From positions 1 through 47,695 of the forward strand of contig JAUNGU010000008.1 of assembly GCA_030524315.1 (NCBI GenBank): a stretch of DNA of 47,695 bases. Reading direction: 5' to 3'. A program made the translations under genes and the position numbers. Shown piece by piece: positions 1 to 8,826 of this stretch (within the stretch, counting starts at the first letter, position 1; each line of letters starts with the position of its first letter). The notes beneath the pieces were generated by a model. The model worked only from the letters and a program-made list of their open reading frames with translations. It did not search any database and had not been told where the DNA came from. This DNA is from Peptococcaceae bacterium (GTDB taxonomy: Bacteria > Bacillota > Peptococcia > Peptococcales > Peptococcaceae).

Positions 1-1
1 C

Positions 2-490
2 GTCTCCCTCAACAACCCCTATTCCAAGGGCAAGCTTTGCCCCGTTCTCAGCTACTACGTCGAGGACGACTGGATGAACGCCTGCGCCAAGTGCATCGAG
101 CTCTTGCTCACCGAGCGCCGCGGCCATACGCTGGTCATCCATTCCCAGGATCAGGCGGTCATCGAGCAATTTGCGCTGAAAAAACCTGTCGCCCGCGTCC
201 TCGTCAACACGCCAGCCGTCTACGGCAGCATGGGCATGACGACCCATCTCTTCCCGGCGATGACGCTGGGAAGCGGCACCGTCGGCCGCGGCATCACCGC
301 CGACAACGTCTCGCCCCTGCACCTCATCTATGTGCGCAAGGTGGCCAGAGGCGCGCGCGATGTCGCAGATCTCGGCCTCGGCACCCCGGCCCGCAGCGAG
401 ACAAAGAGGTTTGATGCCGCCGACGAGCGCATCACTCAATTACGATATTTATTAGAACAGGCCTTGGCCGATGTCCATAAAAGTGAGTAA
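2..490 (+). CDS. CoA-acylating acetaldehyde dehydrogenase, C-terminal part (cut by window edge)
   Basis: The reading frame is open from the first bases of the window, so only the last ~162 residues are present. They match the C-terminal part of EutE/PduP-type aldehyde dehydrogenases, which oxidise acetaldehyde to acetyl-CoA with NAD+ inside the microcompartment. Visible family segments are the HTLVIHS stretch, the RVLVNTPAVYGSMG stretch and the SPLHLIYVRKVARG end. The same segments occur in the complete paralogue at 10067-11743. The catalytic cysteine lies upstream of the window. A ~20-residue helical tail (TQLRYLLEQALAD) could be an encapsulation peptide. It sits 18 bases before cutC and is almost certainly in the same operon. 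Having two such dehydrogenases in one locus suggests division of labour, but which does what cannot be told here. Confidence 0.88.
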   Translation, partial: VSLNNPYSKGKLCPVLSYYVEDDWMNACAKCIELLLTERRGHTLVIHSQDQAVIEQFALKKPVARVLVNTPAVYGSMGMTTHLFPAMTLGSGTVGRGITADNVSPLHLIYVRKVARGARDVADLGLGTPARSETKRFDAADERITQLRYLLEQALADVHKSE

Positions 491-508
491 AGAAAGAGAG
501 GTACCATC

Positions 509-3124
509 GTGGATATTCGCGAATTCTCCAATAAGATTGCAGAAGCAACCAAGAACATGTCTGACGACGAACGCCAGAAGCTGATGGCCATGTTTGCCGC
601 CGTTTCTGACGACATTGCTGCCGTGCCAAACACAGCCGCTGCACCTCAGGCACCAAGCCAGAGCCGGCCAGCGGCCGACGGCGAAAAATACAGCTACTAT
701 TCCTCCATTGCCGACGCCACCACCGAGGTCGACGAGGACGGCGTGCCGCTCGGCCCAACGGAACGTCTCGTCAAGCTCAAGGAAAACTTCCTCAAACAGG
801 TGCCAAGCGTGACCACCCATCGCGCCCGCGCCGTCACCAAAATCACCAAGGAAAATCCCGGCCTGCCAAAGGTCGAGCTGCGCGCCAAGTGCTTCAAATA
901 TTGCTGCGAAACGGCGCCACTGGTCATCCAGGACAATGAGCTCATTGTCGGCAACCCAACAGGCGCACCACGCGCCGGGGCGTTTGCGCCGGACATCGCC
1001 TGGCGCTGGATGGTCGATGAAATCGACACCATCGGCGAGCGTCCCCAGGACCCATTCTACATTTCCGACGAGGACAAGCGCATCATGCGCGAAGAGCTCT
1101 TCCCATTCTGGGAAGGCAAGTCTGTCGACGAATACTGCGAAAGCCAGTACCGCGAGGCAGGCGTTTGGGCGCTCTCCGGTGAATCGATGGTCTCCGACTG
1201 CTCCTACCACGCCCTCAATGGCGGCGGTGACTCCAACCCTGGCTACGACGTCATCCTCATGAAAAAGGGCATGCTCGACATTCAGCAGGAAGCCCGCGAC
1301 CATCTGGCCGAGCTCAGCTACGACAATCCCGACGATCTCGAAAAAATCTATTTCTACAAATCCGTCATCGACACCACCGAAGGCGTCATGATTTACGCCA
1401 AGCGCATGAGCGATTACGCCGCTGAGCTCGCCGCCAAGGAAACAGATCCAAAGCGCAAGCAGGAGCTCCTCGAAATCTCCCGCATCAACGCCCGCGTGCC
1501 AGCCCACAAGCCGGAATCCTTCTGGGAAGCCATCCAGGCGGTGTGGACCATCGAATCCCTGTTGCCGGTCGAAGAAAACCAGACGGGCATGTCCATCGGC
1601 CGCGTCGACCAGTACATGTACCCATTCTACAAGCACGACCTCGACAACGGCGTCATCGACAACTTCCAGGCCTTTGAGCTTGCAGGCTGCATGCTCATCA
1701 AAATGTCTGAGATGATGTGGATCACCAGCGAAGGCGGCTCCAAATTCTTTGCCGGTTACCAGCCGTTCGTCAACATGTGCGTCGGCGGCATCACCCGCGA
1801 TGGCCGCGACGCCACCAACGCGCTGACCTATCTGCTCATGGATGCTGTGCGCCACGTGAAAATTTATCAGCCATCCCTGGCTTGCCGCATTCACCAGAAA
1901 TCGCCACAGAAATATATGAAGAAAATCGTCGACGTTGTGCGCTCGGGGATGGGTTTCCCAGCCTGCCACTTTGACGACACCCACATCAAGATGATGCTCG
2001 CCAAGGGCGTCTCCATCGAGGATGCGCGCGATTACTGCCTCATGGGCTGCGTCGAGCCGCAAAAATCCGGCCGTCTCTATCAGTGGACGTCGACGTCCTA
2101 CACCCAGTGGCCAATCTGCATCGAGCTCGTCCTCAACAACGGCGTGCCCCTGTGGTACGGTAAGCAGGTGACGCCAGACCTCGGCGACATCGACCAGTAC
2201 AAGACCTTCGAAGAATTTGACGCTGCCGTCAAGGAGCAGATCAAATACATCACCAAGTGGACCGCCGTTGCCACCGTCATCTCCCAGCGCGTGCACCGCG
2301 AGCTCGCGCCAAAGCCGCTGATGAGCATCATGTACGAAGGCTGCATGGAAAATGGCCGCGACGTTTCCTCGGGCGGTGCCATGTACAACTTCGGCCCTGG
2401 CGTCGTCTGGTCCGGCTTGGCGACCTACGCCGACGCCATGGCTGCCATTCGTAAGCTCGTCTTTGATGACAAAAAATACACCCTGCGCCAGCTCAACGAG
2501 GCCCTCAAGGCAGACTTCGTCGGCTACGAGCAGATCAAGGCCGACTGTCTGGCAGCGCCAAAATTTGGCAACGACGACGATTACGCCGATCTCATTGCCG
2601 CTGAGCTCATCAACTTCACCGAGCGCGAGCACAGAAAATACAAGACCCTGTACTCGATTCTCAGCCACGGCACCCTGTCTATTTCCAACAACACGCCATT
2701 CGGCCAGATGACTGGCGCATCGGCTGGCGGCCGCGCCGCTTGGACGCCGCTGTCTGACGGCATCAGCCCAACCCAGGGCGCCGATTTCAAGGGCCCAACC
2801 GCCATCATCAAATCGATTTCCAAGCTTTCCAACGATAATATGAACATCGGCATGGTCCACAACTTCAAGCTTATGGCAGGGCTTCTCGACACGCCGGAAG
2901 GGGAAAACGGCATCATCACCCTCTTGCGCACTGCCTGCATGCTCGGCAACGGGGAAATGCAGTTCAACTACATGGACAACAAGACCCTCCTCGACGCCCA
3001 GAAGCATCCGGAGCTCTACAAGGATTTGGTTGTCCGCGTCGCAGGCTACAGCGCCTTCTTCACCGAGCTGTGCAAGGACGTCCAGGACGAAATCATCAGC
3101 CGTACCGTGCTTTCAAAATTCTAA
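509..3124 (+). CDS. cutC: Choline trimethylamine-lyase CutC (glycyl radical enzyme)
   Basis: 871-residue glycyl radical enzyme that cleaves choline to trimethylamine and acetaldehyde. I located D241, F420, C514, E516, T527, Y531 and G846. These correspond to D216, F395, C489, E491, T502, Y506 and G821 of the characterised Desulfovibrio alaskensis CutC with a constant +25 offset, so the choline assignment is far stronger than a generic pyruvate-formate-lyase-like call. The thiyl site is in [10 protein letters not shown] and the glycyl-radical loop is RVAGYSAFF. The start is GTG at 509, preceded by a purine-rich AGAGAGG. Residues 1-40 form an amphipathic helix followed by an Ala/Pro-rich linker, probably an encapsulation signal, and account for the extra ~25 residues. 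Length fits short (type I) CutC, not the ~1150-residue type. cutD follows 30 bases later. Confidence 0.97.
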   Translation: MDIREFSNKIAEATKNMSDDERQKLMAMFAAVSDDIAAVPNTAAAPQAPSQSRPAADGEKYSYYSSIADATTEVDEDGVPLGPTERLVKLKENFLKQVPSVTTHRARAVTKITKENPGLPKVELRAKCFKYCCETAPLVIQDNELIVGNPTGAPRAGAFAPDIAWRWMVDEIDTIGERPQDPFYISDEDKRIMREELFPFWEGKSVDEYCESQYREAGVWALSGESMVSDCSYHALNGGGDSNPGYDVILMKKGMLDIQQEARDHLAELSYDNPDDLEKIYFYKSVIDTTEGVMIYAKRMSDYAAELAAKETDPKRKQELLEISRINARVPAHKPESFWEAIQAVWTIESLLPVEENQTGMSIGRVDQYMYPFYKHDLDNGVIDNFQAFELAGCMLIKMSEMMWITSEGGSKFFAGYQPFVNMCVGGITRDGRDATNALTYLLMDAVRHVKIYQPSLACRIHQKSPQKYMKKIVDVVRSGMGFPACHFDDTHIKMMLAKGVSIEDARDYCLMGCVEPQKSGRLYQWTSTSYTQWPICIELVLNNGVPLWYGKQVTPDLGDIDQYKTFEEFDAAVKEQIKYITKWTAVATVISQRVHRELAPKPLMSIMYEGCMENGRDVSSGGAMYNFGPGVVWSGLATYADAMAAIRKLVFDDKKYTLRQLNEALKADFVGYEQIKADCLAAPKFGNDDDYADLIAAELINFTEREHRKYKTLYSILSHGTLSISNNTPFGQMTGASAGGRAAWTPLSDGISPTQGADFKGPTAIIKSISKLSNDNMNIGMVHNFKLMAGLLDTPEGENGIITLLRTACMLGNGEMQFNYMDNKTLLDAQKHPELYKDLVVRVAGYSAFFTELCKDVQDEIISRTVLSKF

Positions 3125-3154
3125 TCACCCGCCCACAACGAAAGGAGGTGCACC

Positions 3155-4090
3155 ATGCAGACCATCAGCCGCAAGGCCTTCATTTTTAACAAGCAAAAAT
3201 ACAATCTCTACGACGGCCCCGGCGTGCGCTCGCTGATTTTCTTCAAGGGCTGCCCGCTGCGCTGTCAGTGGTGCGCCAATCCCGAAGGCCTCGAGCGGCA
3301 GTATCAAATCATGCTCAAGCCGACCATGTGCGTGAGCTGCGGCGCCTGCGTGCCCGTCTGCCCCCAGCACATCCACAGCATCAGCGCCAGCGGCGAGCAC
3401 CTCATCAATCGCAGCGTCGATTGCATTGGCTGCGGCGCCTGTGTGGCGGCGTGTATGCAGGATGCGCTAAAGATTGCCGGTGAGGAGGTCTCGCTGGCCG
3501 AGCTCCTCGACTACATCGAGGAGGACCGCTTCTTCTACGAGCAGTCTGGCGGCGGCGTCACCCTCAGCGGCGGCGAGGTCACAGCCCAGCCCGAGGCGGC
3601 GCTGCATCTGCTCTCGGCCTGCAAGCAGGCGGGGATCAACACGGCCATCGAAACCTGCGGCTACGCCAAGCTTGAGACGCTCCTCAAAATCGCCGAGTTC
3701 GTCGATCTCTTTCTCTACGACATCAAGCACATGGACCCCGAGCGCCACGCCCAGCTGACGGGCGTGCGCAACGAGACCATCCTCGAAAATCTCGAGGCGC
3801 TGCTCCAGCGGCGCTACAATGTCAAGGTGCGCATGCCTCTGCTCAAGGGCATCAACGACAGCCAGGCAGAAATCGACGCCGTCGTGAATTTTCTCGCCCC
3901 CTACAAGGACCAGAAAAATTTCAAGGGCATCGATCTTCTGCCCTATCACAAGCTTGGCGTCAACAAATACATCCAGCTCGGCAAAACCTACGCCATCGAC
4001 GGCGACCCGAGCCTCTCAGATGAGGACCTCGACCGCATCGAGGGCTGGATCAAGCACAGCGATTGCCCAGTGTCGGTGATCCGCCACTAA
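3155..4090 (+). CDS. cutD: CutC-activating radical SAM enzyme CutD
   Basis: 311-residue glycyl-radical-enzyme activase. It uses S-adenosylmethionine and a [4Fe-4S] cluster to abstract a hydrogen from the CutC glycine. The radical SAM motif is C33-PLR-C37-QW-C40. It is followed by two ferredoxin-like cluster motifs (C59/C62/C65/C69 and C90/C93/C96/C100), the usual insert of this activase family. The SGGEVTAQPEA stretch (SAM-binding GGE) is present. ATG start with an AAAGGAGGTG Shine-Dalgarno site. Position directly after cutC is the classic pairing. Confidence 0.96.
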   Translation: MQTISRKAFIFNKQKYNLYDGPGVRSLIFFKGCPLRCQWCANPEGLERQYQIMLKPTMCVSCGACVPVCPQHIHSISASGEHLINRSVDCIGCGACVAACMQDALKIAGEEVSLAELLDYIEEDRFFYEQSGGGVTLSGGEVTAQPEAALHLLSACKQAGINTAIETCGYAKLETLLKIAEFVDLFLYDIKHMDPERHAQLTGVRNETILENLEALLQRRYNVKVRMPLLKGINDSQAEIDAVVNFLAPYKDQKNFKGIDLLPYHKLGVNKYIQLGKTYAIDGDPSLSDEDLDRIEGWIKHSDCPVSVIRH

Positions 4091-4102
4091 GGAGGGACGA
4101 CC

Positions 4103-4447
4103 ATGCACGACAAAGCGACGAGTCGCATCATCCAAGAATCGGTGCCCGGCAAGCAGGTCACCATCGCCCACGTCATCGCCAGCCCCATGCCCGATATTTA
4201 CGAGCGGCTGGGCATTGACGAGGCCGGGGCGTTGGGTATTCTCACCCTCACGCCCTGCGAGACGGCGATCATCGCCGCCGACGTGGCGACGAAAACCGCC
4301 GACGTGGAAATCGGCTTTCTCGACCGCTTCACCGGCTCGGTGATCATTTCCGGCGACGTCCAAAGCGTGGAAACGGCGCTGGCGGCGGTCATTGAGACGC
4401 TGCGCAATCTCCTGGGCTTTGACACTGTGGGCATCACAAAGACATGA
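4103..4447 (+). CDS. EutS/PduU-like microcompartment shell protein (circularly permuted BMC-H)
   Basis: 114-residue hexamer-forming shell protein of the circularly permuted EutS/PduU/CutR group. The N-terminal beta-strand segment (residues ~8-28, RIIQESVPGKQVTIAHVIAS) precedes a BMC core with LGIDEAGALGILTLTPCETAIIA-type sequence, split here at ~34-60, and a GSVIISGDVQSVETAL strand-helix. EutS-type proteins form bent hexamers at shell edges or pores. The stop overlaps the next start (ATGA), showing translational coupling with the EutP-like gene. Confidence 0.92.
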   Translation: MHDKATSRIIQESVPGKQVTIAHVIASPMPDIYERLGIDEAGALGILTLTPCETAIIAADVATKTADVEIGFLDRFTGSVIISGDVQSVETALAAVIETLRNLLGFDTVGITKT

Positions 4448-4902
4448 AGCGCAAACGGATCATGCTCATCGGCCCGCGCGCAAGCGGCAAGACGGCGCTG
4501 GCCAATCTTCTCAACGGAGAGGACGCGCCGCGCCGTCGCGCCCAGGACACCATCTATGGTCGCGAGACGCTGGAAGCCGCCAGCGCCTATCTCGAAAACA
4601 CCTGGATGTACCGCTGCCTCATCGCCCTGAGCCAGGACGCCTGGTGCATCCTTGTGCTCGTTGCGGCAGATGGCAGCGCCGACGCCTATTCGCCGGGCTT
4701 TGCCGCGACCTTCCGCGTGCCCGTCGTCGGCGTCATCACGCGCACGGATTGTGCGCCCGACGGCATCGCAGAAAGCCAGCGCCAGCTTGAACGCATCGGC
4801 GTGGCACCGCCGTATTTTGCCATCAGCACTGCCACCGGCGAGGGCGTAGACGCTCTCACCCAGCATCTCAACACACTCAAGAAAGGAGGGGCGCAGCCAT
4901 GA
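4444..4902 (+). CDS. EutP/PduV-like small GTPase
   Basis: 152-residue P-loop protein. Walker A is G10-PRASGKT and the TRTD motif serves as the NKxD-like guanine specificity element. This family (EutP, PduV) accompanies microcompartment operons; PduV has been linked to organelle positioning and some EutP proteins were reported to have acetate kinase activity, so the role here is uncertain. ATGA overlap with the preceding shell gene and 4-base overlap with the following gene show tight coupling. Confidence 0.88.
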   Translation: MKRKRIMLIGPRASGKTALANLLNGEDAPRRRAQDTIYGRETLEAASAYLENTWMYRCLIALSQDAWCILVLVAADGSADAYSPGFAATFRVPVVGVITRTDCAPDGIAESQRQLERIGVAPPYFAISTATGEGVDALTQHLNTLKKGGAQP

Positions 4903-5504
4903 AATTCATCACCGAAGACGATTTGCGGACGCTGTTTAAGCAAGCGCCCCTCGAATGTTATCAGCTCAAGCCCGGTGAGCGCCTGACGCCCGGGGCGCGG
5001 CAATTTCTCATTGACCGCGGTGTCGATATGTATGCCGCTGATGCGCGGCCAAAGGCGCGCGCCACCGCCAAGACGCCGGCGCTCCTGGCGCTGCGCCTCG
5101 AGGGCTTGCGGCTCGAGTGTTTGCTCGCTGCCGAGTCGCTGCTCGCCACCGATGCAGCGCTGGCAAACGCCCTCACCGATCTCAGTCGCCAGCTCGCCCT
5201 CTTGCCGCTGGCGCTCGATGGCACCTGCGCCCTTGCCGATCTCTGCATCCAGCCGTGCGCCGAGGGCGCGGCCACAGGCGATTGCATCGACGTTTCTGCC
5301 GGTTGGCTGGCGCTGGACAACGGCCGCACGCTTTTAACACTCGCGCAGCTGCGCAATCGCGTCGCGCTTCTGGCGGCAGAGGATCACGGCTTGGCCGAGG
5401 GCCAGCGGGCGCTCTTGGCTGACAAGCTCGGGCAAATCGCCGCACGTCTCTCACAGCTTCTTTGTCACGCATCGGGAGGGGAATCATGTCCAACACAGCA
5501 CTAA
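4899..5504 (+). CDS. EutT-like N-domain protein in a B12-independent locus
   Basis: 201 residues. The first ~45 residues (MKFITEDDLRTLF, then ERLTPGARQFLIDRGV) are typical of EutT cobalamin adenosyltransferases of Bacillota, and a related TPSARDAA segment opens the EutQ-like protein at 8827. The remainder is an all-helical, Leu/Ala-rich domain compatible with the adenosyltransferase helical bundle. I do not see the HX11CCX2C metal motif of Salmonella EutT. CutC needs no cobalamin, so either the domain has been kept for another role (assembly or nucleotide binding) or it serves another enzyme. Start ATG lies within the AAAGGAGG...CATGA overlap with the EutP-like gene. Confidence 0.72.
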   Translation: MKFITEDDLRTLFKQAPLECYQLKPGERLTPGARQFLIDRGVDMYAADARPKARATAKTPALLALRLEGLRLECLLAAESLLATDAALANALTDLSRQLALLPLALDGTCALADLCIQPCAEGAATGDCIDVSAGWLALDNGRTLLTLAQLRNRVALLAAEDHGLAEGQRALLADKLGQIAARLSQLLCHASGGESCPTQH

Positions 5505-6334
5505 GCTTTGCCTACTGCGACCAGATGGTGGCAGATTTTGAAAAGGCCATCGAAAAACCAATCACCGAGCCAACGCCTGCCTATTATGTGGGCGTCGACC
5601 TCGGCACTGCCTGCGTGGTCATCGCCGTCCTCGATGCCGACAAGCGCCCCGTCGCCGGCGCCTTCCGCTATGCCGACGTGGTCCGCGACGGCATGGTCGT
5701 CGATTACATCGGCGCCGTGCAAATCGTCCGCGAACTCAAGGAAGAGATCGAAGCCAAGCTCGGCGTCACCCTCGTCAACGCCGCCGGTGCCATCCCGCCG
5801 GGGACCGACGTCCTCGATGGCGGCGCCGTGAAGAACGTCATCCAGGGCGCAGGCTTTGAATGCACGGGCCTGCTCGATGAATCCACCGCCGCTAACCGCG
5901 TGCTCGGGATTGACAACGGCGCCGTCGTCGACATTGGCGGCGGCACGACGGGCATCTCGATATTCAAGGACGGCCAGGTCACCTATATTGCTGACGAAGC
6001 CACCGGCGGCACCCATTTTTCGCTGGTCATCGCCGGTGCCTACGGCAAGGATTTTGCCGAGGCGGAAAAATACAAGCGCGACGCTGCCCACCACCGTGAG
6101 CTCATGGGCGTCGTCCAGCCGGTCATCGACAAGGTCGCCTCGATCATCAGCCGCCACGTCGCCGATCATCCTGTCGACGCCATTGCCCTCGTCGGTGGCA
6201 CCTGCTGCTTCACAGGCATCGAGGACGTCATCGAAAAACGCACCGGCATTCCGACCCACAAGCCTGCCAACCCAATGTTTGTGACGCCGCTGGGCATTGC
6301 CCTCAGCTGCGAGCCAGCAGCGGCAGAGGAGTGA
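5486..6334 (+). CDS. eutJ: EutJ-like Hsp70/actin-fold chaperone
   Basis: 282-residue ASKHA-fold protein of the EutJ family, which accompanies eut and cut microcompartment loci and is thought to act as a chaperone or reactivase. Phosphate-binding elements are visible: VGVDLGTACVVIAVLD near residue 38, VVDIGGGTTGIS in the middle, and the adenosine-binding ALVGGTCCFTGI near the C terminus. I chose ATG 5486 because GGGAGGGG sits 4-12 bases before it. A longer in-frame ATG at 5462 lies inside the upstream gene and has no such site. The gene overlaps the EutT-like stop by 19 bases. Confidence 0.92.
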   Translation: MSNTALSFAYCDQMVADFEKAIEKPITEPTPAYYVGVDLGTACVVIAVLDADKRPVAGAFRYADVVRDGMVVDYIGAVQIVRELKEEIEAKLGVTLVNAAGAIPPGTDVLDGGAVKNVIQGAGFECTGLLDESTAANRVLGIDNGAVVDIGGGTTGISIFKDGQVTYIADEATGGTHFSLVIAGAYGKDFAEAEKYKRDAAHHRELMGVVQPVIDKVASIISRHVADHPVDAIALVGGTCCFTGIEDVIEKRTGIPTHKPANPMFVTPLGIALSCEPAAAEE

Positions 6335-6337
6335 GCC

Positions 6338-6637
6338 ATGGATATTCGCATTATCAAATCGCCATCTGAGGGCACCATCGACATTCTCATGCGCCGCAAG
6401 GGCTCAGCCAGCGCTGAGCGCCCGGCGTGCATGGATGCCGTGGGGCTTGTCCAGGGCAAGCTCATCGACATGGTCGTGGCTGCCGACATTGCCGAAAAGG
6501 CCGTCGGCGTCACCGTCGAGGACATTCGCGGCAGCTGCCCGCAGAATATGATCCTCCTGGCCATCTTTGGCGACACCTCGTCGGTTGAGGACGCCATCGC
6601 ACAAATTCGTTCACAGATAGGAGGCGCGGGCAAATGA
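6338..6637 (+). CDS. Short BMC-domain-like shell-associated protein
   Basis: 99 residues. After a ~25-residue N-terminal segment the sequence runs DAVGLVQGKLIDMVVAADIA, then a Gly/Cys segment (GSCPQNMILLAIFGD) and SSVEDAIAQI. This order of strand, helix, strand and helix resembles a BMC domain ([16 protein letters not shown] ... RGDVxAVxxA). I therefore read it as a divergent or minor shell protein. It has its own AGAGGAGTGAG site and a 4-base overlap (ATGA) with the pentameric vertex gene downstream. Family identity is an inference. Confidence 0.6.
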   Translation: MDIRIIKSPSEGTIDILMRRKGSASAERPACMDAVGLVQGKLIDMVVAADIAEKAVGVTVEDIRGSCPQNMILLAIFGDTSSVEDAIAQIRSQIGGAGK

Positions 6638-6900
6638 TCACCGCAAAACTCGTGGGCCATATTTGGTCCACACGCAAGGCCGAATCCCTCAATGGTTACA
6701 AGCTCATGCAGGCGGAAATCATTGGCGGCGGCACCGACAGCGGCAAGCGCATCATCGTCGTTGACATTATCAGCGCCGGGATTGGCGACCGCGTCATCAT
6801 CACCACCGGCTCGTCTGCCAGACGCATGCTTGGAAGCGACGACATTCCTGTAGACGCGGTGGTGGTCGGCATCATTGACGAGGATTGCAGCTTGGAATAA
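6634..6900 (+). CDS. eutN: EutN/CcmL-type pentameric shell vertex protein (BMC-P)
   Basis: 88-residue BMC-P protein that caps the vertices of the polyhedral shell. Family features are the opening MITAKLVGHIWSTRK, the GYKLMQAEI segment and the GDRVIITTGSSAR motif, followed by the VDAVVVGIID end. It is the only pentamer gene in the window. The start overlaps the preceding stop (ATGA). Confidence 0.95.
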   Translation: MITAKLVGHIWSTRKAESLNGYKLMQAEIIGGGTDSGKRIIVVDIISAGIGDRVIITTGSSARRMLGSDDIPVDAVVVGIIDEDCSLE

Positions 6901-6913
6901 AAGGGGTGTAAGC

Positions 6914-8242
6914 ATGAATCTCATAGAGCAAATCAAGGCCAGCGGGGTCATTGGCGCCGGTGGGGCGGGCTTTCCGACCCACGCCAAGCTCTCCGCCCAG
7001 GCAGACTATATTCTCATGAACGGCGCCGAGTGCGAGCCACTTCTGCGCGTCGACCAACAGCTCATGGATGTCTATGCCGATGACATCATCCAGGGCTTTG
7101 CCATGGCAGGCCGCGCCACCGGCGCGCGGGAAGCCATCATCGGCATCAAGAAAAAGCACGCCGCCGTCATCGCGCGCCTCAAGGAGCGCACCTGCGCCCT
7201 CGGCGTCGGCGACTATGTGCGCGTCGGCGAGCTGCCCGACGTCTATCCCGCAGGCGATGAGCAGGTGCTCGTCTACGAGCTCACCGGCCGCGTCGTGCCC
7301 GAGGCGGGAATTCCGATTCACGTCGGCTGTGTCGTCGTCAATTCGGAAACGGCGCTAAATATTTATCGTGCCGCCCAGGGCCAGCCCGTCACCGAAAAAT
7401 TCATCACCCTCGCCGGCGACATTCCCCGCCGCCTCACCGTCAAGGTGCCGGTGGGCACGCCCATCATCGACGTGCTGCGTCTCTCGGGCATCGAGGATTT
7501 CGCAAATTACGCCGTCATCGACGGCGGCCCGATGATGGGCCCGGTGATGAGCGACTTGTCGGGATACGTCACCAAGAAAAACAAGGGCTTTGTCATTCTC
7601 GCCAAGGACCATGCCCTGATCCGTCAAAAATCCACCACCATGGATCAGGCGAAGCGGGTCAACCGCGCCACCTGCGAGCAGTGCCGCATGTGCACCGATC
7701 TCTGTCCGCGCTATCTCTTGGGCCATCACATGGAGCCCCACAAGACCATGCGCGCCATGAACTACAACTTCGGCGACATCAGCGGACAGGCCTACACCCA
7801 GCTCTGCTGCCAGTGCAACCTCTGCGAGCTCTTTTCCTGCCCGGCGGGCCTCCATCCCAAAATGGCCAACCTCTATTTCAAGGGCCAGCTCGCCGATGCC
7901 GGTGTGCGCTACCAGCCGCCGAGCGATCACTATGAAGCGCGACACATGCGCGATTATCGCATGGTGCCAAGCAAGCGCCTCATCGCTCGCCTCGGCCTGC
8001 GCGACTATGACGCGCCAGCGCCGCTGACTGACGAGACAGTGACGCCGGATGTGATTCGCATCATGCTACGCCAGCACGTTGGCGCTCCGGCGGTGCCGCA
8101 GGTCACTGTCGGCCAGCGCGTCGCGACTGGCGAGCGCATCGCTGACATTCCCGCCGAGAGCCTCGGCTGCACCATGCACAGCAGCATTTCCGGCACTGTC
8201 AGCGCCATCACAGCAGATTATATCGAAGTAAGGAGAGGATAA
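6914..8242 (+). CDS. pduS: PduS/RnfC-like cobalamin-reductase-type electron-transfer flavoprotein
   Basis: 442-residue protein with an N-terminal RnfC-like nucleotide/FMN region (GVIGAGGAGFPTHAKL, NGAECEPLL), an SLBB-like beta-grasp segment, two cysteine clusters for [4Fe-4S] centres (CEQCRMCTDLCP and CCQCNLCELFSCP), and a C-terminal biotinyl-lipoyl-like hairpin. In the propanediol compartment PduS is an NADH-dependent reductase that partners the Fe-S shell protein PduT, and the PduT-like gene follows immediately here (one base apart). In a choline locus it could pass reducing equivalents across the shell. ATG 6914 was chosen because AAGGGGTG precedes it; an in-frame upstream ATG at 6875 lies inside the previous gene. 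Confidence 0.92.
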   Translation: MNLIEQIKASGVIGAGGAGFPTHAKLSAQADYILMNGAECEPLLRVDQQLMDVYADDIIQGFAMAGRATGAREAIIGIKKKHAAVIARLKERTCALGVGDYVRVGELPDVYPAGDEQVLVYELTGRVVPEAGIPIHVGCVVVNSETALNIYRAAQGQPVTEKFITLAGDIPRRLTVKVPVGTPIIDVLRLSGIEDFANYAVIDGGPMMGPVMSDLSGYVTKKNKGFVILAKDHALIRQKSTTMDQAKRVNRATCEQCRMCTDLCPRYLLGHHMEPHKTMRAMNYNFGDISGQAYTQLCCQCNLCELFSCPAGLHPKMANLYFKGQLADAGVRYQPPSDHYEARHMRDYRMVPSKRLIARLGLRDYDAPAPLTDETVTPDVIRIMLRQHVGAPAVPQVTVGQRVATGERIADIPAESLGCTMHSSISGTVSAITADYIEVRRG

Positions 8243-8243
8243 A

Positions 8244-8789
8244 ATGCGGGCAATAGGTATGGTTGAATTTACAAGCATTGCCAAGGGCATCTACGCCGCC
8301 GACCAGATGGTCAAAATTTCCGACGTGGCATTTGCGGCGGCCAGCTCCACCTGCCCCGGCAAATACATTGCCATCGTCCACGGCGACGTGGCCGCCGTCG
8401 AGGATTCGGTCCACATCGGCGAGCGCATGGCCGGGGAATATTTCATCGATTCCATCATCATCCCCAACGTCGATCCCGGCGTTTTCCCGGCCATCTCCGG
8501 CGCGACCATGCCGGAGCGGGTGCAGGCCGTGGGCATCATCGAATCCTTCTCCCTGGCGACGATGATCGTCTGCGCCGACGCCGTGCTCAAGGCTGCCGAG
8601 CTCGAGCCGATTGAGCTGCGATTGGGCAACGGCCTCGGCGGCAAGAGCTACTTCACCTTTACCGGCGATGTGGCAGCCGTCCAGGCAGGCACCGACGCGG
8701 GGCTGGAAATTGCCAAGGAAAAAGGCCTCCTCGTCGACGCCGAGGTCATCCCATCGCCATCAGAACTCTTGATTCCAACCCTTTTGTAA
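8244..8789 (+). CDS. pduT: PduT-like trimeric shell protein with Fe-S cysteine (BMC-T)
   Basis: 181 residues made of two fused BMC domains (AIGMVEFTSIAKGIYAAD and AVGIIESFSLATMIVCAD starts). C37 lies in the STCPGKY motif, equivalent to the TICPGKF cysteine of Salmonella PduT, whose three copies hold a [4Fe-4S] cluster in the trimer pore. With the adjacent PduS-like protein it likely forms an electron conduit through the shell. ATG with AGGAGAGG before it. Confidence 0.93.
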   Translation: MRAIGMVEFTSIAKGIYAADQMVKISDVAFAAASSTCPGKYIAIVHGDVAAVEDSVHIGERMAGEYFIDSIIIPNVDPGVFPAISGATMPERVQAVGIIESFSLATMIVCADAVLKAAELEPIELRLGNGLGGKSYFTFTGDVAAVQAGTDAGLEIAKEKGLLVDAEVIPSPSELLIPTLL

Positions 8790-8826
8790 TAGAATCCCTC
8801 CCCCAGCGGAGAAAGGATGTGAAGCC

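Noticed and set aside
452..3007. 851-codon open frame antisense to cutC
   Set aside because: It mirrors the high-GC codon pattern of cutC, has no ribosome site or family features, and cutC on the + strand is certain.
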